Source of the DNA: an uncultured Longilinea sp.
GTDB taxonomy: Bacteria > Chloroflexota > Anaerolineae > Anaerolineales > Anaerolineaceae
Length of the DNA stretch: 10,537 bases
Direction of reading: 5' to 3'
Assembly: GCA_937863945.1 (NCBI GenBank)
Contig: CALMIB010000500.1
Coordinates: forward strand, 1-10,537
Made by a program: the position numbers and the translations under genes. The notes below the pieces were generated by a model. The model was not told the DNA's origin and ran no database searches. It saw only the letters and a list, made by a program, of their open reading frames with translations. This document shows positions 1 through 7,170 of the stretch, in pieces; the stretch's first letter is position 1; every line of letters begins with the position of its first letter.

Positions 1-637
1 GGCCGGTTCGCTCGGCGGGGGCGATCAGGTCCGGCAAATCGGCGCGCAGGGTGGGTTCTCCGCCGGTGAAAACCACGTGCGGGATGCCCAAGTCCCACAG
101 CTGGTCGAGAATTTTGAACCAATCCGGCGTGGTGAGCTGCGGAAAATTGCGCGCGCGGGCATTGTAGCAATGTGAGCAGGCATTGTTGCACTGGTACGAA
201 AGCGCCAGGTCCATGCGGTACGGTGCGTTGGGTTTCACCGAAAACGGCGGCAAAATCTCCAGGTCCATCTCGTGCACCGGGCAGGGCCCGTCAGGCGCAA
301 GCAAGCCCTCCACCCGCGCCGCCACCTGGTCAAAATCCGCGCTCAAGGCTTCGCGTTTGACGTTAAACGCCTGCAGCAAGCTCTTCATCGCCTTTTCGCG
401 CGGCGTTTGCGTCAGTACCAGGTAGGCCATGAAGGTCGCGGACGGATTGAAGTGATACACCCTCGCTGCGTTCACCAGCAGCATCCCGCTTCCATCCGGA
501 TTTACCCTCAGGTGGGCGCGTACTTTTTCCTCAGAGTTCTCGCGCAAAAAGTGATACACGCCTGCCCTGGGCGGCGCGATTATGCCGCGCCCCCCGGCGA
601 AAGACAATGCAGATTTTAGTGTCTCCGGCCAGGTCAT
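1..637 (-). CDS. Radical SAM enzyme with N-terminal PqqD-like (RRE-type) domain, partial
   Basis: This gene runs off the left edge, so only the first 212 residues are visible. Residues about 38-112 resemble a PqqD/RRE fold: a strand pair around LLVNAARVYHFNPSA, then helices (SLLQAFNV, then a segment ending VAARVEGLL). PqqD-type domains bind the leader or substrate peptide of radical SAM peptide-modifying enzymes. The radical SAM core starts near residue 141, with the [4Fe-4S] motif CNNACSHC (C150, C154, C157) and the SAM-binding TGGEP at 191-195. Any C-terminal SPASM or accessory cluster lies outside the window. The ATG at 635-637 is chosen because it overlaps the upstream stop codon as TAATG and has a GGAGG (plus-strand cctcc, 647-651) 9 nt upstream. 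An internal GTG at 557-559 would cut off part of the PqqD-like domain. The upstream neighbour ends in a Cys-Ala tail and is the obvious substrate candidate. The radical SAM assignment is secure, the PqqD-like call is good by pattern, and the reaction is unknown. Confidence 0.9.
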   Translation of the reverse strand, partial: MTWPETLKSALSFAGGRGIIAPPRAGVYHFLRENSEEKVRAHLRVNPDGSGMLLVNAARVYHFNPSATFMAYLVLTQTPREKAMKSLLQAFNVKREALSADFDQVAARVEGLLAPDGPCPVHEMDLEILPPFSVKPNAPYRMDLALSYQCNNACSHCYNARARNFPQLTTPDWFKILDQLWDLGIPHVVFTGGEPTLRADLPDLIAPAERTG

Positions 638-2388
638 TACCGCCCGCCTCCAGCGCAGGCGCAGGCGCAGCCGGCGCACGCGCAGGCACACGCGCAGGCA
701 CACGAACGCCCGCCGCTGCCGCCGCCCGTTGAGCGATAGCTGCCGCCGCTGCTGCTGACCGGGATTGGATTGGTTTTGTTGGTAATTCCACCGGTGAAAT
801 TGGTGATGTCACCCACCACGCCGGCTGAGAACGACTCGATCCCGCCAACCACTGAAGCGGCAAAAGAACCGCCGGGCAGGCTGGGTAGCGAAATGGTCGT
901 GCCGCCTCCACCGGACGAGCTGCTCGGAACGCTCCCCGCGCCGCCCGACGTGGCGACGCCGCCGCCGAAGCTGGCGGGATGGACGCTCGGTTCCCAGCGC
1001 CACCACCAGTTGGGCACAAAGATCGGGCCGCTGCCAAAGGTTTTCTGGGTGCGGTCGCCGAACTTGTCATCCAACATCGTCCAGCCCATGGCATCATCAA
1101 ACTTCTGAACCTTTACTTCCGGGGTTTCAGCGCTCTCAACCTGTTCCCAGGCTTTTTTCATAATATCTTTGTAGTACGCGACGGTTTCCTTGGAACTGAA
1201 GCCCTTCATGGCCGTCTGTACGTTCTTAACCAGGGAAATCATCATCTCCTGCATCGCGGCGCGCTGCTCCTTGGGAGTGGGTTTATCCATCGCCTGCAGA
1301 AATTCCGTCTCATAGGAACGTAAATCCGCGGGCAGGGGTACGGCCAGCTTGAGTTTCAGCGGCTCCTTGGTGACAACTTCCGCCGCGCCCTTTTTCAGCG
1401 CTGAGAACAGGATCATCATCAGGATTTTATCCAGCGGCTGCTCCATCAGGATGGCAGCTTCCACGGCGGTCAGGCCGCGCTTGATGCCGTTCCCCTCCAG
1501 CGCGATCTTCGGAGGCAGGTATTGCAATTTGCGCTTCTGGTTGCCGCGAATTGATGCGTAGAAAATGGCGATAAAGAGCGCGCCAAATCCCGCGCAGCAG
1601 ACGATCCCTATGATGTTATTGCTGGTGTCGCCGCCAACGCTGATTACCGGCGCCTGGTTGAATTCCTCCGGGCTGCGGATGGCGCTGGCGTCGGTGATCA
1701 AGCGGGCCGGGAATGTGCCGCCAAAAATGTAAGAATCCAGCGTGCTGGCGTCCTCGCTGTACCAGCGGTAATACACACCGTCGGCGCTGTCGAAGCCCGA
1801 TTCGTTAGGCTCGTTGGTGCCCGGCCATCCCTGGGGGGTGAAGTAGCGCGGTTCGTCCTGGTTCATGCCCGGCGGCAGGAACAGCGTGACGGTCATTTTG
1901 GTCCTGCCGGTCACCGTGCCCGCCTCGAACATGTTTGGCTGGAATTGAAAGCTGGCGTAGTCTTCGTTGTTGATTTGCCCATCAGCGGTGTAGAGCACAT
2001 CTTTAACGCCGGTGATGCGGAACCCCACCACGCCCTTTTCACCGGGTTGGATTACATTGGGCCGCAGGTCAATCATCACCGCGTTGGGAACATAATCGGA
2101 AATGTCAATCTTCGTGATCGGGTTGCCGTTCAGGTCCGCGGTGGCATTGTTGACGCTCCAGCGTGAATCCTGTGGCATGACGATATCCACAAATTCCATC
2201 TCCGCGCCGCCGGGCTCATTGGCAAAATGGAAGATATACTCGATCGTCGCGGTTCCGTCCGCATCGATGTAGAAGTTTACAGTTTGTTCTTCAACCTGGA
2301 AGTAATAGGCTTGCGCGGCAGCCGGCTGCAAAAACGTGACCAGCAACAACAGCGCCGCAAGGATTCCCCACCAACGGTAATGCTTCAT
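637..2388 (-). CDS. DUF2207-like membrane protein with C-terminal Cys-Ala repeat tail
   Basis: This 583-residue protein begins with a signal peptide (MKHYRWW, a hydrophobic run at 8-20, then QPAAAQA). An extracytoplasmic beta-rich domain follows (about 27-250, containing FYIDADGTATIEYIFHF), then one transmembrane helix (about 258-280) followed by the basic RGNQKRK. That topology puts the rest in the cytoplasm: a helical domain (about 288-460, GLTAVEAAILMEQPLDKIL) of the kind seen in the second half of DUF2207 proteins, then a Gly/Ser-rich low-complexity stretch (about 480-561). The last 21 residues are (CA)5-G-(CA)3-GGGR, with cysteines at 563, 565, 567, 569, 571, 574, 576 and 578. The start has a strong GGGAGGG 7 nt upstream. 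It follows the zinc-ribbon gene by 24 nt and overlaps the radical SAM gene by one base. Function is unknown. I infer that the tail is either modified by the downstream enzyme or binds metal. I recall, uncertainly, that some DUF2207-type proteins carry Cys/Gly-rich low-complexity tails. Confidence 0.9.
   Translation of the reverse strand: MKHYRWWGILAALLLLVTFLQPAAAQAYYFQVEEQTVNFYIDADGTATIEYIFHFANEPGGAEMEFVDIVMPQDSRWSVNNATADLNGNPITKIDISDYVPNAVMIDLRPNVIQPGEKGVVGFRITGVKDVLYTADGQINNEDYASFQFQPNMFEAGTVTGRTKMTVTLFLPPGMNQDEPRYFTPQGWPGTNEPNESGFDSADGVYYRWYSEDASTLDSYIFGGTFPARLITDASAIRSPEEFNQAPVISVGGDTSNNIIGIVCCAGFGALFIAIFYASIRGNQKRKLQYLPPKIALEGNGIKRGLTAVEAAILMEQPLDKILMMILFSALKKGAAEVVTKEPLKLKLAVPLPADLRSYETEFLQAMDKPTPKEQRAAMQEMMISLVKNVQTAMKGFSSKETVAYYKDIMKKAWEQVESAETPEVKVQKFDDAMGWTMLDDKFGDRTQKTFGSGPIFVPNWWWRWEPSVHPASFGGGVATSGGAGSVPSSSSGGGGTTISLPSLPGGSFAASVVGGIESFSAGVVGDITNFTGGITNKTNPIPVSSSGGSYRSTGGGSGGRSCACACACACAGCACACAGGGR
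652..702 (-). repeat. Cys-Ala coding repeat with a 12-bp perfect tandem duplication
   Basis: On the minus strand this stretch encodes (CA)5-G-(CA)3 at the end of the membrane protein. Its first part is the 12-mer TGTGCCTGCGCG repeated twice in a row with no mismatch (plus-strand 691-702 and 679-690). It is followed by TGCGCC, a single Gly codon and three further Cys-Ala codon pairs. The array could have grown by slippage or unequal exchange of a 6- or 12-bp unit, and its copy number may vary between strains. Confidence 0.85.
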
Positions 2389-2412
2389 GCTTCACCCTCC
2401 CTGGGTTTTGGC

Positions 2413-2775
2413 TCACCACTTCGGTTCTTCGGTCAATTGGTAAGTGGTATTGCAATACGGGCAGGTCACGAAAGGAGCTCCCGCAACCAGTTTAATGTTC
2501 TCCGAAGTCAAAGTCCCCCCACAGGACTTGCACTTGAGCGTATCCAGGTTAACATCGCCGCTCAAATCGATCTTCACGTTCACATCCTGTTTCTCCAGGC
2601 CGGGGCGTTTGCGGCCGGCCAGGAAGATCAGGCCCAATCCAATTGCCACGCTGATGATCCCCACCACCAGCCAACCAGTATTCCCTTCCGGGCTGAAGGT
2701 CGCCCAGATAAACAGCACGCCAAAGAGGATCAAAATGGCTGCAATGATATAGGCTATGGTTTTGCCTGCATTCAT
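2413..2775 (-). CDS. Small membrane protein with two helices and a C-terminal zinc ribbon
   Basis: This 120-residue protein has two transmembrane helices (about 6-26 and 34-53) separated by a short SPEGNTG loop. A basic GRKRPG comes next, then a soluble C-terminal part with a zinc ribbon: CKSC (C82, C85) and CPYC (C105, C108), 19 residues apart. Both termini should be cytoplasmic. The ATG at 2773-2775 is preferred over the in-frame ATG at 2785-2787, because the GGAGG that best fits a ribosome-binding site lies 5 nt upstream of the inner ATG and overlaps the outer one. It is the first gene of the minus-strand operon and ends 24 nt before the Cys-Ala-tailed membrane protein. I do not recognise the family beyond its architecture. 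Its position suggests a membrane partner of the tailed protein, which is inference. Confidence 0.85.
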   Translation of the reverse strand: MNAGKTIAYIIAAILILFGVLFIWATFSPEGNTGWLVVGIISVAIGLGLIFLAGRKRPGLEKQDVNVKIDLSGDVNLDTLKCKSCGGTLTSENIKLVAGAPFVTCPYCNTTYQLTEEPKW

Positions 2776-2780
2776 AGAAA

Positions 2781-2785
2781 CCTCC
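2781..2785 (-). promoter_or_regulatory. Shine-Dalgarno GGAGG deciding the start at 2775
   Basis: GGAGG on the minus strand lies 5 nt upstream of the ATG at 2773-2775. It overlaps the alternative upstream ATG (2785-2787), which has only AT-rich sequence before it. This favours the shorter 120-residue product beginning MNAGK. Confidence 0.7.
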
Positions 2786-2800
2786 ATTGTAATAAAAACA

Positions 2801-2829
2801 AGTGTAGCAAAGAATATGATACTCTACAA
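2801..2829 (-). promoter_or_regulatory. Sigma70-type promoter of the Cys-tail/radical SAM operon
   Basis: On the minus strand TTGTAG (2824-2829) and TACACT (2801-2806) are separated by exactly 17 bp. Transcription would start near 2794, about 20 nt before the ATG at 2775. The region is AT-rich compared with its surroundings. It lies back to back with the ligA promoter, 30 bp separating the two -35 boxes. Confidence 0.65.
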
Positions 2830-2859
2830 TGCGATGAATGTCCTGATTGGGCCGGAAAA

Positions 2860-2888
2860 TTGAGCCAACCGGCAACTTGCACTATAAT
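2860..2888 (+). promoter_or_regulatory. Sigma70-type promoter of ligA
   Basis: TTGAGC (2860-2865) and a consensus TATAAT (2883-2888) are 17 bp apart. The expected start of transcription is about 2895. This argues against the GTG at 2894 as the ligA start and leaves a leader of about 17 nt before the ATG at 2912. Confidence 0.85.
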
Positions 2889-2911
2889 ACCCGGTGACAA
2901 GGATGGTCATT

Positions 2912-4942
2912 ATGCAAGAATCCGCGCCTTTGCAGCAGGAACTGGAACGCCTCCGCCGGGAAATCCATTATCACAACTACCGCTACCATGTGCTGGATGC
3001 GCCGTTGATCAGCGATGCCGAATATGACCGCCTGATGGAACGCCTGAAAGCCATCGAAGCGGATCATCCCGAATGGATCACGCCCGATTCGCCCACCCAA
3101 CGGGCCGGTAGCGCGCCGCTCGACCGGTTTGTCAAGGTGCGCCACCCGGCGCCCATCCTTAGCCTGGCCAATGCCTTCGATGCCAACGGCGTGCGCGCCT
3201 GGATGGAGCGCATCATCAAGGTGGATGAGCGCGCGCGCACAGCCAACTTCGTTGTAGAACCAAAGATCGACGGGCTGACGGTCGTGCTCACCTACCGCAA
3301 CGGCGTGTTCGTGCAGGGCGCCACGCGCGGCGACGGCGAGGTCGGCGAAGATATCACCGCCAACCTGCGCACGGTCAAAGCGCTGCCGCTGCGCATCCCG
3401 GTGAATTCCGACGGCCCGCGTGTTCCCGATGATTTCGTCGTGCGCGGTGAGGCATTCATCACGCTGCAAGATTTCGACGCGCTCAACCGCCGCCTGCAGG
3501 ATGCCGGCGAAAAAACCTACCTCAACCCGCGCAACACGGCCGCCGGTTCGTTGCGCCAGCTTGACCCCGCGCTGACCGCCTCGCGGCCGTTGACGCTGTA
3601 TGTGTACCAGATCGTTGCCGCCGACGGACCCACCCCGGCCACACAATGGGAACTGCTCCAGTATCTCAAGGCGCTCGGCTTTCCGGTGGCCGGCGAGATC
3701 AGCCTGCAACCCGACCTGGAAGCAGCCATCGCTGCCTGCCAGGCCATCGGCGAAAAACGGGACACGCTGGCGTACGAAGTGGACGGCACGGTCATCAAGA
3801 TCAACGATCTGAACCTGGCCGCCGAACTCGGTTTCGTCGGCAAGGATCCGCGCGGAGCCATCGCCTTCAAATTCCCGGCGCGCGAAGTCACCACGCGGCT
3901 GAACGGCATCGGCGTCAACGTCGGGCGCACCGGCGTGCTGACGCCATACGCCATTCTCGAGCCGGTTGAAATCGGCGGCGTGGTGGTCAAACAGGCCACC
4001 CTGCACAATTTTGACTACATCGCCGAGAAGGACATCCGCGTCGGCGACCGGGTGATGCTCAAGCGCGCCGGCGACGTGATTCCCTACGTGATCGGCCCGG
4101 TAACGGACGCGCGCACCGGCCAGGAATGGCCCTACCAGCCGCCTGAAACCTGCCCGGCCTGCGATCAGCCGGTGGAGCATTTCGAGGGCGAAGTGGCCTG
4201 GTACTGCGTCAACGCGGCCTGCCCGGCGCAACTGGTGCGCAACCTGGAGCATTTCGTTTCGCGCGGCGCGATGAATATCGACGGCATGGGCATCAAGATT
4301 GTCGAGCAGCTTGCCCGCGAAGGCCTGGTGCGCGACGTGGCCGATATTTATACACTGAGGCGCGATGACCTGTTGAAGCTGGAAGGCTTTGCCGTAAAAA
4401 AAGTGGACAACCTGCTGCAGGCTATCGAGAATTCCCGCCAGCAGCCGCTGGCCCGCCTGATCAACGCGCTCGGCATTCGCGGCGTGGGTGAGGTCATGGC
4501 GGCCGATCTGACAGCGCACTACTCCGACCTCGACTCGCTGGGCCGGGCCTCAGCGGACGAATTGCAACAGATCGAAGGCGTTGGTCCGAATATCGCCGCC
4601 GCCATCGTCGATTGGTTCGCACGCGAACAAAACCAGCGCCTGCTGGCCAAGCTCAAAGCTGCCGGCGTATGGCCCAGCGTCGCCGCGAGCGCCGCAGCCT
4701 CGGCCGGCAGCCAACCGCTAAAGAACCTGGTATTTGTCGTCACCGGCATGCTGCCGGGCTTTTCCCGCGACGGTATCAAGGAGTACATCCAGGCAAACGG
4801 CGGTAAGGTCACCGACAGCGTCAGCAAGAAGACCAGTTACCTGGTGGTGGGAGAAGCGCCCGGCTCCAAGCTCGAAAAAGCCCGCGAACTCGGCGTGCCC
4901 ATCCTGGATGAAGCTGCACTGCGCAAACTGGTGGAAGGATGA
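2912..4942 (+). CDS. ligA: NAD-dependent DNA ligase LigA
   Basis: LigA seals nicks in duplex DNA during replication and repair, using NAD+ to adenylate itself. At 676 residues the length is normal. Domain order is complete: Ia domain (YHNYRYHVLDAPLISDAEYD), adenylation domain with the nucleophilic lysine in KIDG (K118) and TRGDG, OB fold, Cys4 zinc finger (C414, C417, C432, C437), helix-hairpin-helix repeats (IRGVGEV, IEGVGPN) and a C-terminal BRCT domain (about 598-676, VVTGMLPGFSRD). The ATG at 2912 is chosen because AAGG lies 9 nt upstream and the promoter places transcription near 2895. The ATG at 2903 and GTG at 2894 are in frame but would have almost no leader. The gene ends in ATGA, overlapping the next gene by 4 nt. 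Confidence 0.97.
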   Translation: MQESAPLQQELERLRREIHYHNYRYHVLDAPLISDAEYDRLMERLKAIEADHPEWITPDSPTQRAGSAPLDRFVKVRHPAPILSLANAFDANGVRAWMERIIKVDERARTANFVVEPKIDGLTVVLTYRNGVFVQGATRGDGEVGEDITANLRTVKALPLRIPVNSDGPRVPDDFVVRGEAFITLQDFDALNRRLQDAGEKTYLNPRNTAAGSLRQLDPALTASRPLTLYVYQIVAADGPTPATQWELLQYLKALGFPVAGEISLQPDLEAAIAACQAIGEKRDTLAYEVDGTVIKINDLNLAAELGFVGKDPRGAIAFKFPAREVTTRLNGIGVNVGRTGVLTPYAILEPVEIGGVVVKQATLHNFDYIAEKDIRVGDRVMLKRAGDVIPYVIGPVTDARTGQEWPYQPPETCPACDQPVEHFEGEVAWYCVNAACPAQLVRNLEHFVSRGAMNIDGMGIKIVEQLAREGLVRDVADIYTLRRDDLLKLEGFAVKKVDNLLQAIENSRQQPLARLINALGIRGVGEVMAADLTAHYSDLDSLGRASADELQQIEGVGPNIAAAIVDWFAREQNQRLLAKLKAAGVWPSVAASAAASAGSQPLKNLVFVVTGMLPGFSRDGIKEYIQANGGKVTDSVSKKTSYLVVGEAPGSKLEKARELGVPILDEAALRKLVEG

Positions 4943-6129
4943 GCGGCAAGTCGCTCATCCTCAAACCTGGCCGGGATAAATCCGTCCTGCACCGGCACCC
5001 GTGGATTTATTCCGGCGCGGTCGGCCAGGTCAACGGCAACCCGCAGCCCGGCGATACCGTCGAGGTGCGCAACGCCAGCGGCGACTGGCTCGGGCGGGCA
5101 GCCTACAGCCCGGCATCGCAGATTCGCGCGCGCCTGTGGACGTGGGACGCGGACGAGGCCGTAAACGAAGATTACTTCCGCGCGCGCATCGAAAAAGCAC
5201 TCGCGCTGCGGCGCGCCGTGGTTTCACCCGGTGAAACGGATAGTTACCGCCTGATCCACGGCGAATCGGATGGTCTGCCCGGCCTGGTCGTTGACCGGTA
5301 CGCCGACTGGTTGGTGGTACAAATCCTCAGCGCCGGCATCGAGCTCCGCCGCGATCTGCTGGTGGGGTTGCTGGCCGACCTGACCGGCGTGGAGAACATC
5401 TATGAACGCTCGGACGTGGATGTGCGTCAACTCGAAGGGCTGCCCGACCGCACCGGCGTGCTGCGCGGCGCGCCGCCGCCCAACCCGCTGTGGATTCATG
5501 AACACGGGCTGACCTTCGCCGTCGACCTGGCAACCGGCCAGAAGACCGGCTTTTACCTCGACCAACGCGCCAACCGCCGGCGCGTCGGCCAACTGGCTGC
5601 CGGGCGCAGCGTGCTCAACTGCTTCAGCTATAGCGGCGGTTTCAGCCTGTACGCGCTGCGGGGCGGCGCGGCCAACGTGCTCTCGGTGGATGCCTCGGCC
5701 GAGGCGCTCGAACTGGGCAGGCAAAACCTGGCAGCCAACGCGCTGCCCGCTGAAAAAACCGAATGGTTGCAGGGTGATGTGTTTCACGTGCTGCGCGACC
5801 TGCGCGACCGCGCGCGCAAGTTCGACCTGATCGTGCTCGACCCGCCCAAATTCGCCCCCACCGCCGCGCAGGCCGAAAAAGCCGCGCGCGGGTACAAGGA
5901 TATCAACCTGCTGGCGTTCAAGCTGCTCAATCCGGGCGGTTTGCTGGCAACCTTCTCCTGTTCGGGCGGCATATCCGCCGAGTTGTTTCAAAAGATCGTC
6001 GCCGGGGCAGCCCTGGATGCCGGCGTGAACGCCTGCATCCTCGACCTGCTGCGCCAGGGTGCCGACCACCCGGTGGCGCTTAATTTTCCCGAAGGCGCCT
6101 ACCTCAAGGGCATCATTTGCCAGGTGTAA
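4939..6129 (+). CDS. rlmI: RlmI-type 23S rRNA m5C methyltransferase
   Basis: This 396-residue class I SAM-dependent methyltransferase of the RlmI family methylates a cytosine of 23S rRNA (position 1962 in E. coli). It has an N-terminal PUA-like RNA-binding domain (about 1-75, LKPGRDKSVLHRHPWIYSG) and the linker typical of the family (GESDGLPGLVVDRY, TGFYLDQR). The Rossmann core carries motif I VLNCFSYSGGFS (226-236), an acidic residue after strand 2 (SVDAS), DPPKF (301-305) and the catalytic cysteine in FSCSGG (C341). The ATG overlaps the ligA stop, and GGAAGG sits directly before it, so translation is probably coupled. No regulatory site is visible between it and ligA. The family is clear; the exact target base is inferred from family members. 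Confidence 0.92.
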   Translation: MSGKSLILKPGRDKSVLHRHPWIYSGAVGQVNGNPQPGDTVEVRNASGDWLGRAAYSPASQIRARLWTWDADEAVNEDYFRARIEKALALRRAVVSPGETDSYRLIHGESDGLPGLVVDRYADWLVVQILSAGIELRRDLLVGLLADLTGVENIYERSDVDVRQLEGLPDRTGVLRGAPPPNPLWIHEHGLTFAVDLATGQKTGFYLDQRANRRRVGQLAAGRSVLNCFSYSGGFSLYALRGGAANVLSVDASAEALELGRQNLAANALPAEKTEWLQGDVFHVLRDLRDRARKFDLIVLDPPKFAPTAAQAEKAARGYKDINLLAFKLLNPGGLLATFSCSGGISAELFQKIVAGAALDAGVNACILDLLRQGADHPVALNFPEGAYLKGIICQV

Positions 6130-6135
6130 TCCTCA

Positions 6136-7125
6136 ATGACCTATGACATCATCGCAACCTTGGGCCCGGCCAGTTCCAATGAATCCATTTGGCAGGCCAT
6201 GATCGCGGCCGGTGCAACGCAGTTCCGCCTGAATAGCTCACATATGAGAGTCGCCGATGTTGTTGGTTGGGTGGAACGACTGCGCGCGTTTTTCGATCTG
6301 CACAGGCTTTCGCTGCCGGTGGTGGTGGATCTGCAGGGCAGTAAGTGGCGCCTGGGTTGGCTCCCGTCCGCCGAATTGAGCTCAGGCCAGCGCGTCCGGC
6401 TGATGCATGCGGCCGAAAGCCCCACCTCGACCATTCTGCCCGTGCCACACAGCGATTTCTTCGCCGCCGCGCCGGTTTCCAGCCGCGAGCTGCGCCTGAA
6501 TGATGCCAAAGTGCTGCTGGAGATCGAGGAGATCGAACCGGATTTCATCCTGGCGCGCGTCACCCAGGGCGGACCTATCGCCGCGCACAAAGGGATCACC
6601 TTCTCCCAATCCGGATTTCGCGCCGAAGGCCTGGGCGAAAAGGACAAGGCTGTCATAACCGCCACGCAGCAATATCCGTTCGTGCGCTATGCCCTTTCCT
6701 ACGTCAAAGATGTTGAGGAAATGATCGCATACCGCAAACAGATCGGCGCGACGATTTACCTGATTGCCAATTTGGAGCGCAGGCAGGCAGTCGAAGATGC
6801 GCAGTCGGTCGCGATGGAAGCGGACGAGGTTTGGCTGTGCCGCGGCGACCTGGGCGCCGAATTAGGCCTGGTCGGCATGGCAGCGGCCGCACATCATTTT
6901 TCAGAAATTGCTGCCTCCCTGCCCATGCCTGCCATGCTGGCCGGCCAGGTGCTGGAGCACATGGTCGAAAAGCCAACCCCCACGCGCTCTGAAATTACCG
7001 TCCTGTTTGCCGCGCTGCAACAGGCCTATCATGGCTTTGTACTGTCCGACGAAACTGCCGTTGGGCGCTATCCCGTCGAGAGCGTCCGCGCAGCTGCCCT
7101 CTTCAAATCGCCAGACGGGAAGTAA
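6136..7125 (+). CDS. Pyruvate-kinase-like protein, shortened, lacking catalytic residues
   Basis: The 329 residues align by eye with the pyruvate kinase barrel: ATLGPAS (7-13), RLNSSH (31-36; RLNFSH in true enzymes), DLQGSKWRLG (65-74), KGITF and LGEKDK (152-172), ALSYVKDVEEM, IANLER (210-215), CRGDLG (235-240), PTPTRSE and SDETAVGRYPVESV (304-317). The B domain is present but reduced. The C-terminal allosteric domain (about 140 residues) is missing. The lysine of the IxKIEN motif, the general acid in pyruvate kinase, is Asn212, and the threonine of the ATQ motif is Gly (AGQ, 269-271). The metal-binding acids corresponding to E214 and D238 remain. It follows the methyltransferase by 6 nt with only a weak AGGTG upstream, so it is probably co-transcribed. 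I infer a divergent paralogue with a changed or lost activity, so no pyk symbol is given. Confidence 0.85.
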   Translation: MTYDIIATLGPASSNESIWQAMIAAGATQFRLNSSHMRVADVVGWVERLRAFFDLHRLSLPVVVDLQGSKWRLGWLPSAELSSGQRVRLMHAAESPTSTILPVPHSDFFAAAPVSSRELRLNDAKVLLEIEEIEPDFILARVTQGGPIAAHKGITFSQSGFRAEGLGEKDKAVITATQQYPFVRYALSYVKDVEEMIAYRKQIGATIYLIANLERRQAVEDAQSVAMEADEVWLCRGDLGAELGLVGMAAAAHHFSEIAASLPMPAMLAGQVLEHMVEKPTPTRSEITVLFAALQQAYHGFVLSDETAVGRYPVESVRAAALFKSPDGK

Positions 7126-7134
7126 TACGGATAC

Positions 7135-7161
7135 AAAAAGCGGCCGCAGAGGCCGCTTTTT
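7135..7161. terminator. Bidirectional intrinsic terminator
   Basis: AAAAA-GCGGCC-GCAGA-GGCCGC-TTTTT forms a 6-bp GC stem, extendable to 11 bp by A-T pairs, with a 5-nt loop. The T tract ends the plus-strand ligA operon (last stop at 7125). Read on the minus strand, the same hairpin is followed by T5 and lies 9 nt beyond the 3' end of ssrA, so it can serve both transcripts. Confidence 0.85.
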
Positions 7162-7170
7162 GCCAAATCA

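Noticed and set aside
579..607. Promoter-like TTGTCT - 17 bp - CATAAT on the minus strand
   Set aside because: It lies inside the radical SAM gene, downstream of its coupled start codon. An internal start (GTG at 559) would remove part of the PqqD-like domain, so chance similarity is more likely.
531..1100. 189-residue minus-strand frame overlapping the tailed protein and radical SAM genes
   Set aside because: It is in a different frame from both supported genes. It is an Arg/Ala-rich shadow of the Gly/Ser/Cys-rich coding region.
2227..3027. 266-residue plus-strand frame across the intergenic region
   Set aside because: It runs opposite two supported minus-strand genes and into ligA in another frame. 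No ribosome-binding site or domain was found.
2882..4519. 545-residue open frame antisense to ligA
   Set aside because: It lies entirely opposite ligA, whose motifs and promoter are unambiguous. The antisense translation is rich in His/Gly/Ala/Arg, as expected of a shadow frame in GC-rich DNA, and has no recognisable domain.
5224..6069. 281-residue frame antisense to the methyltransferase gene
   Set aside because: It is a shadow of a gene with complete RlmI motifs, and its translation shows no family features.
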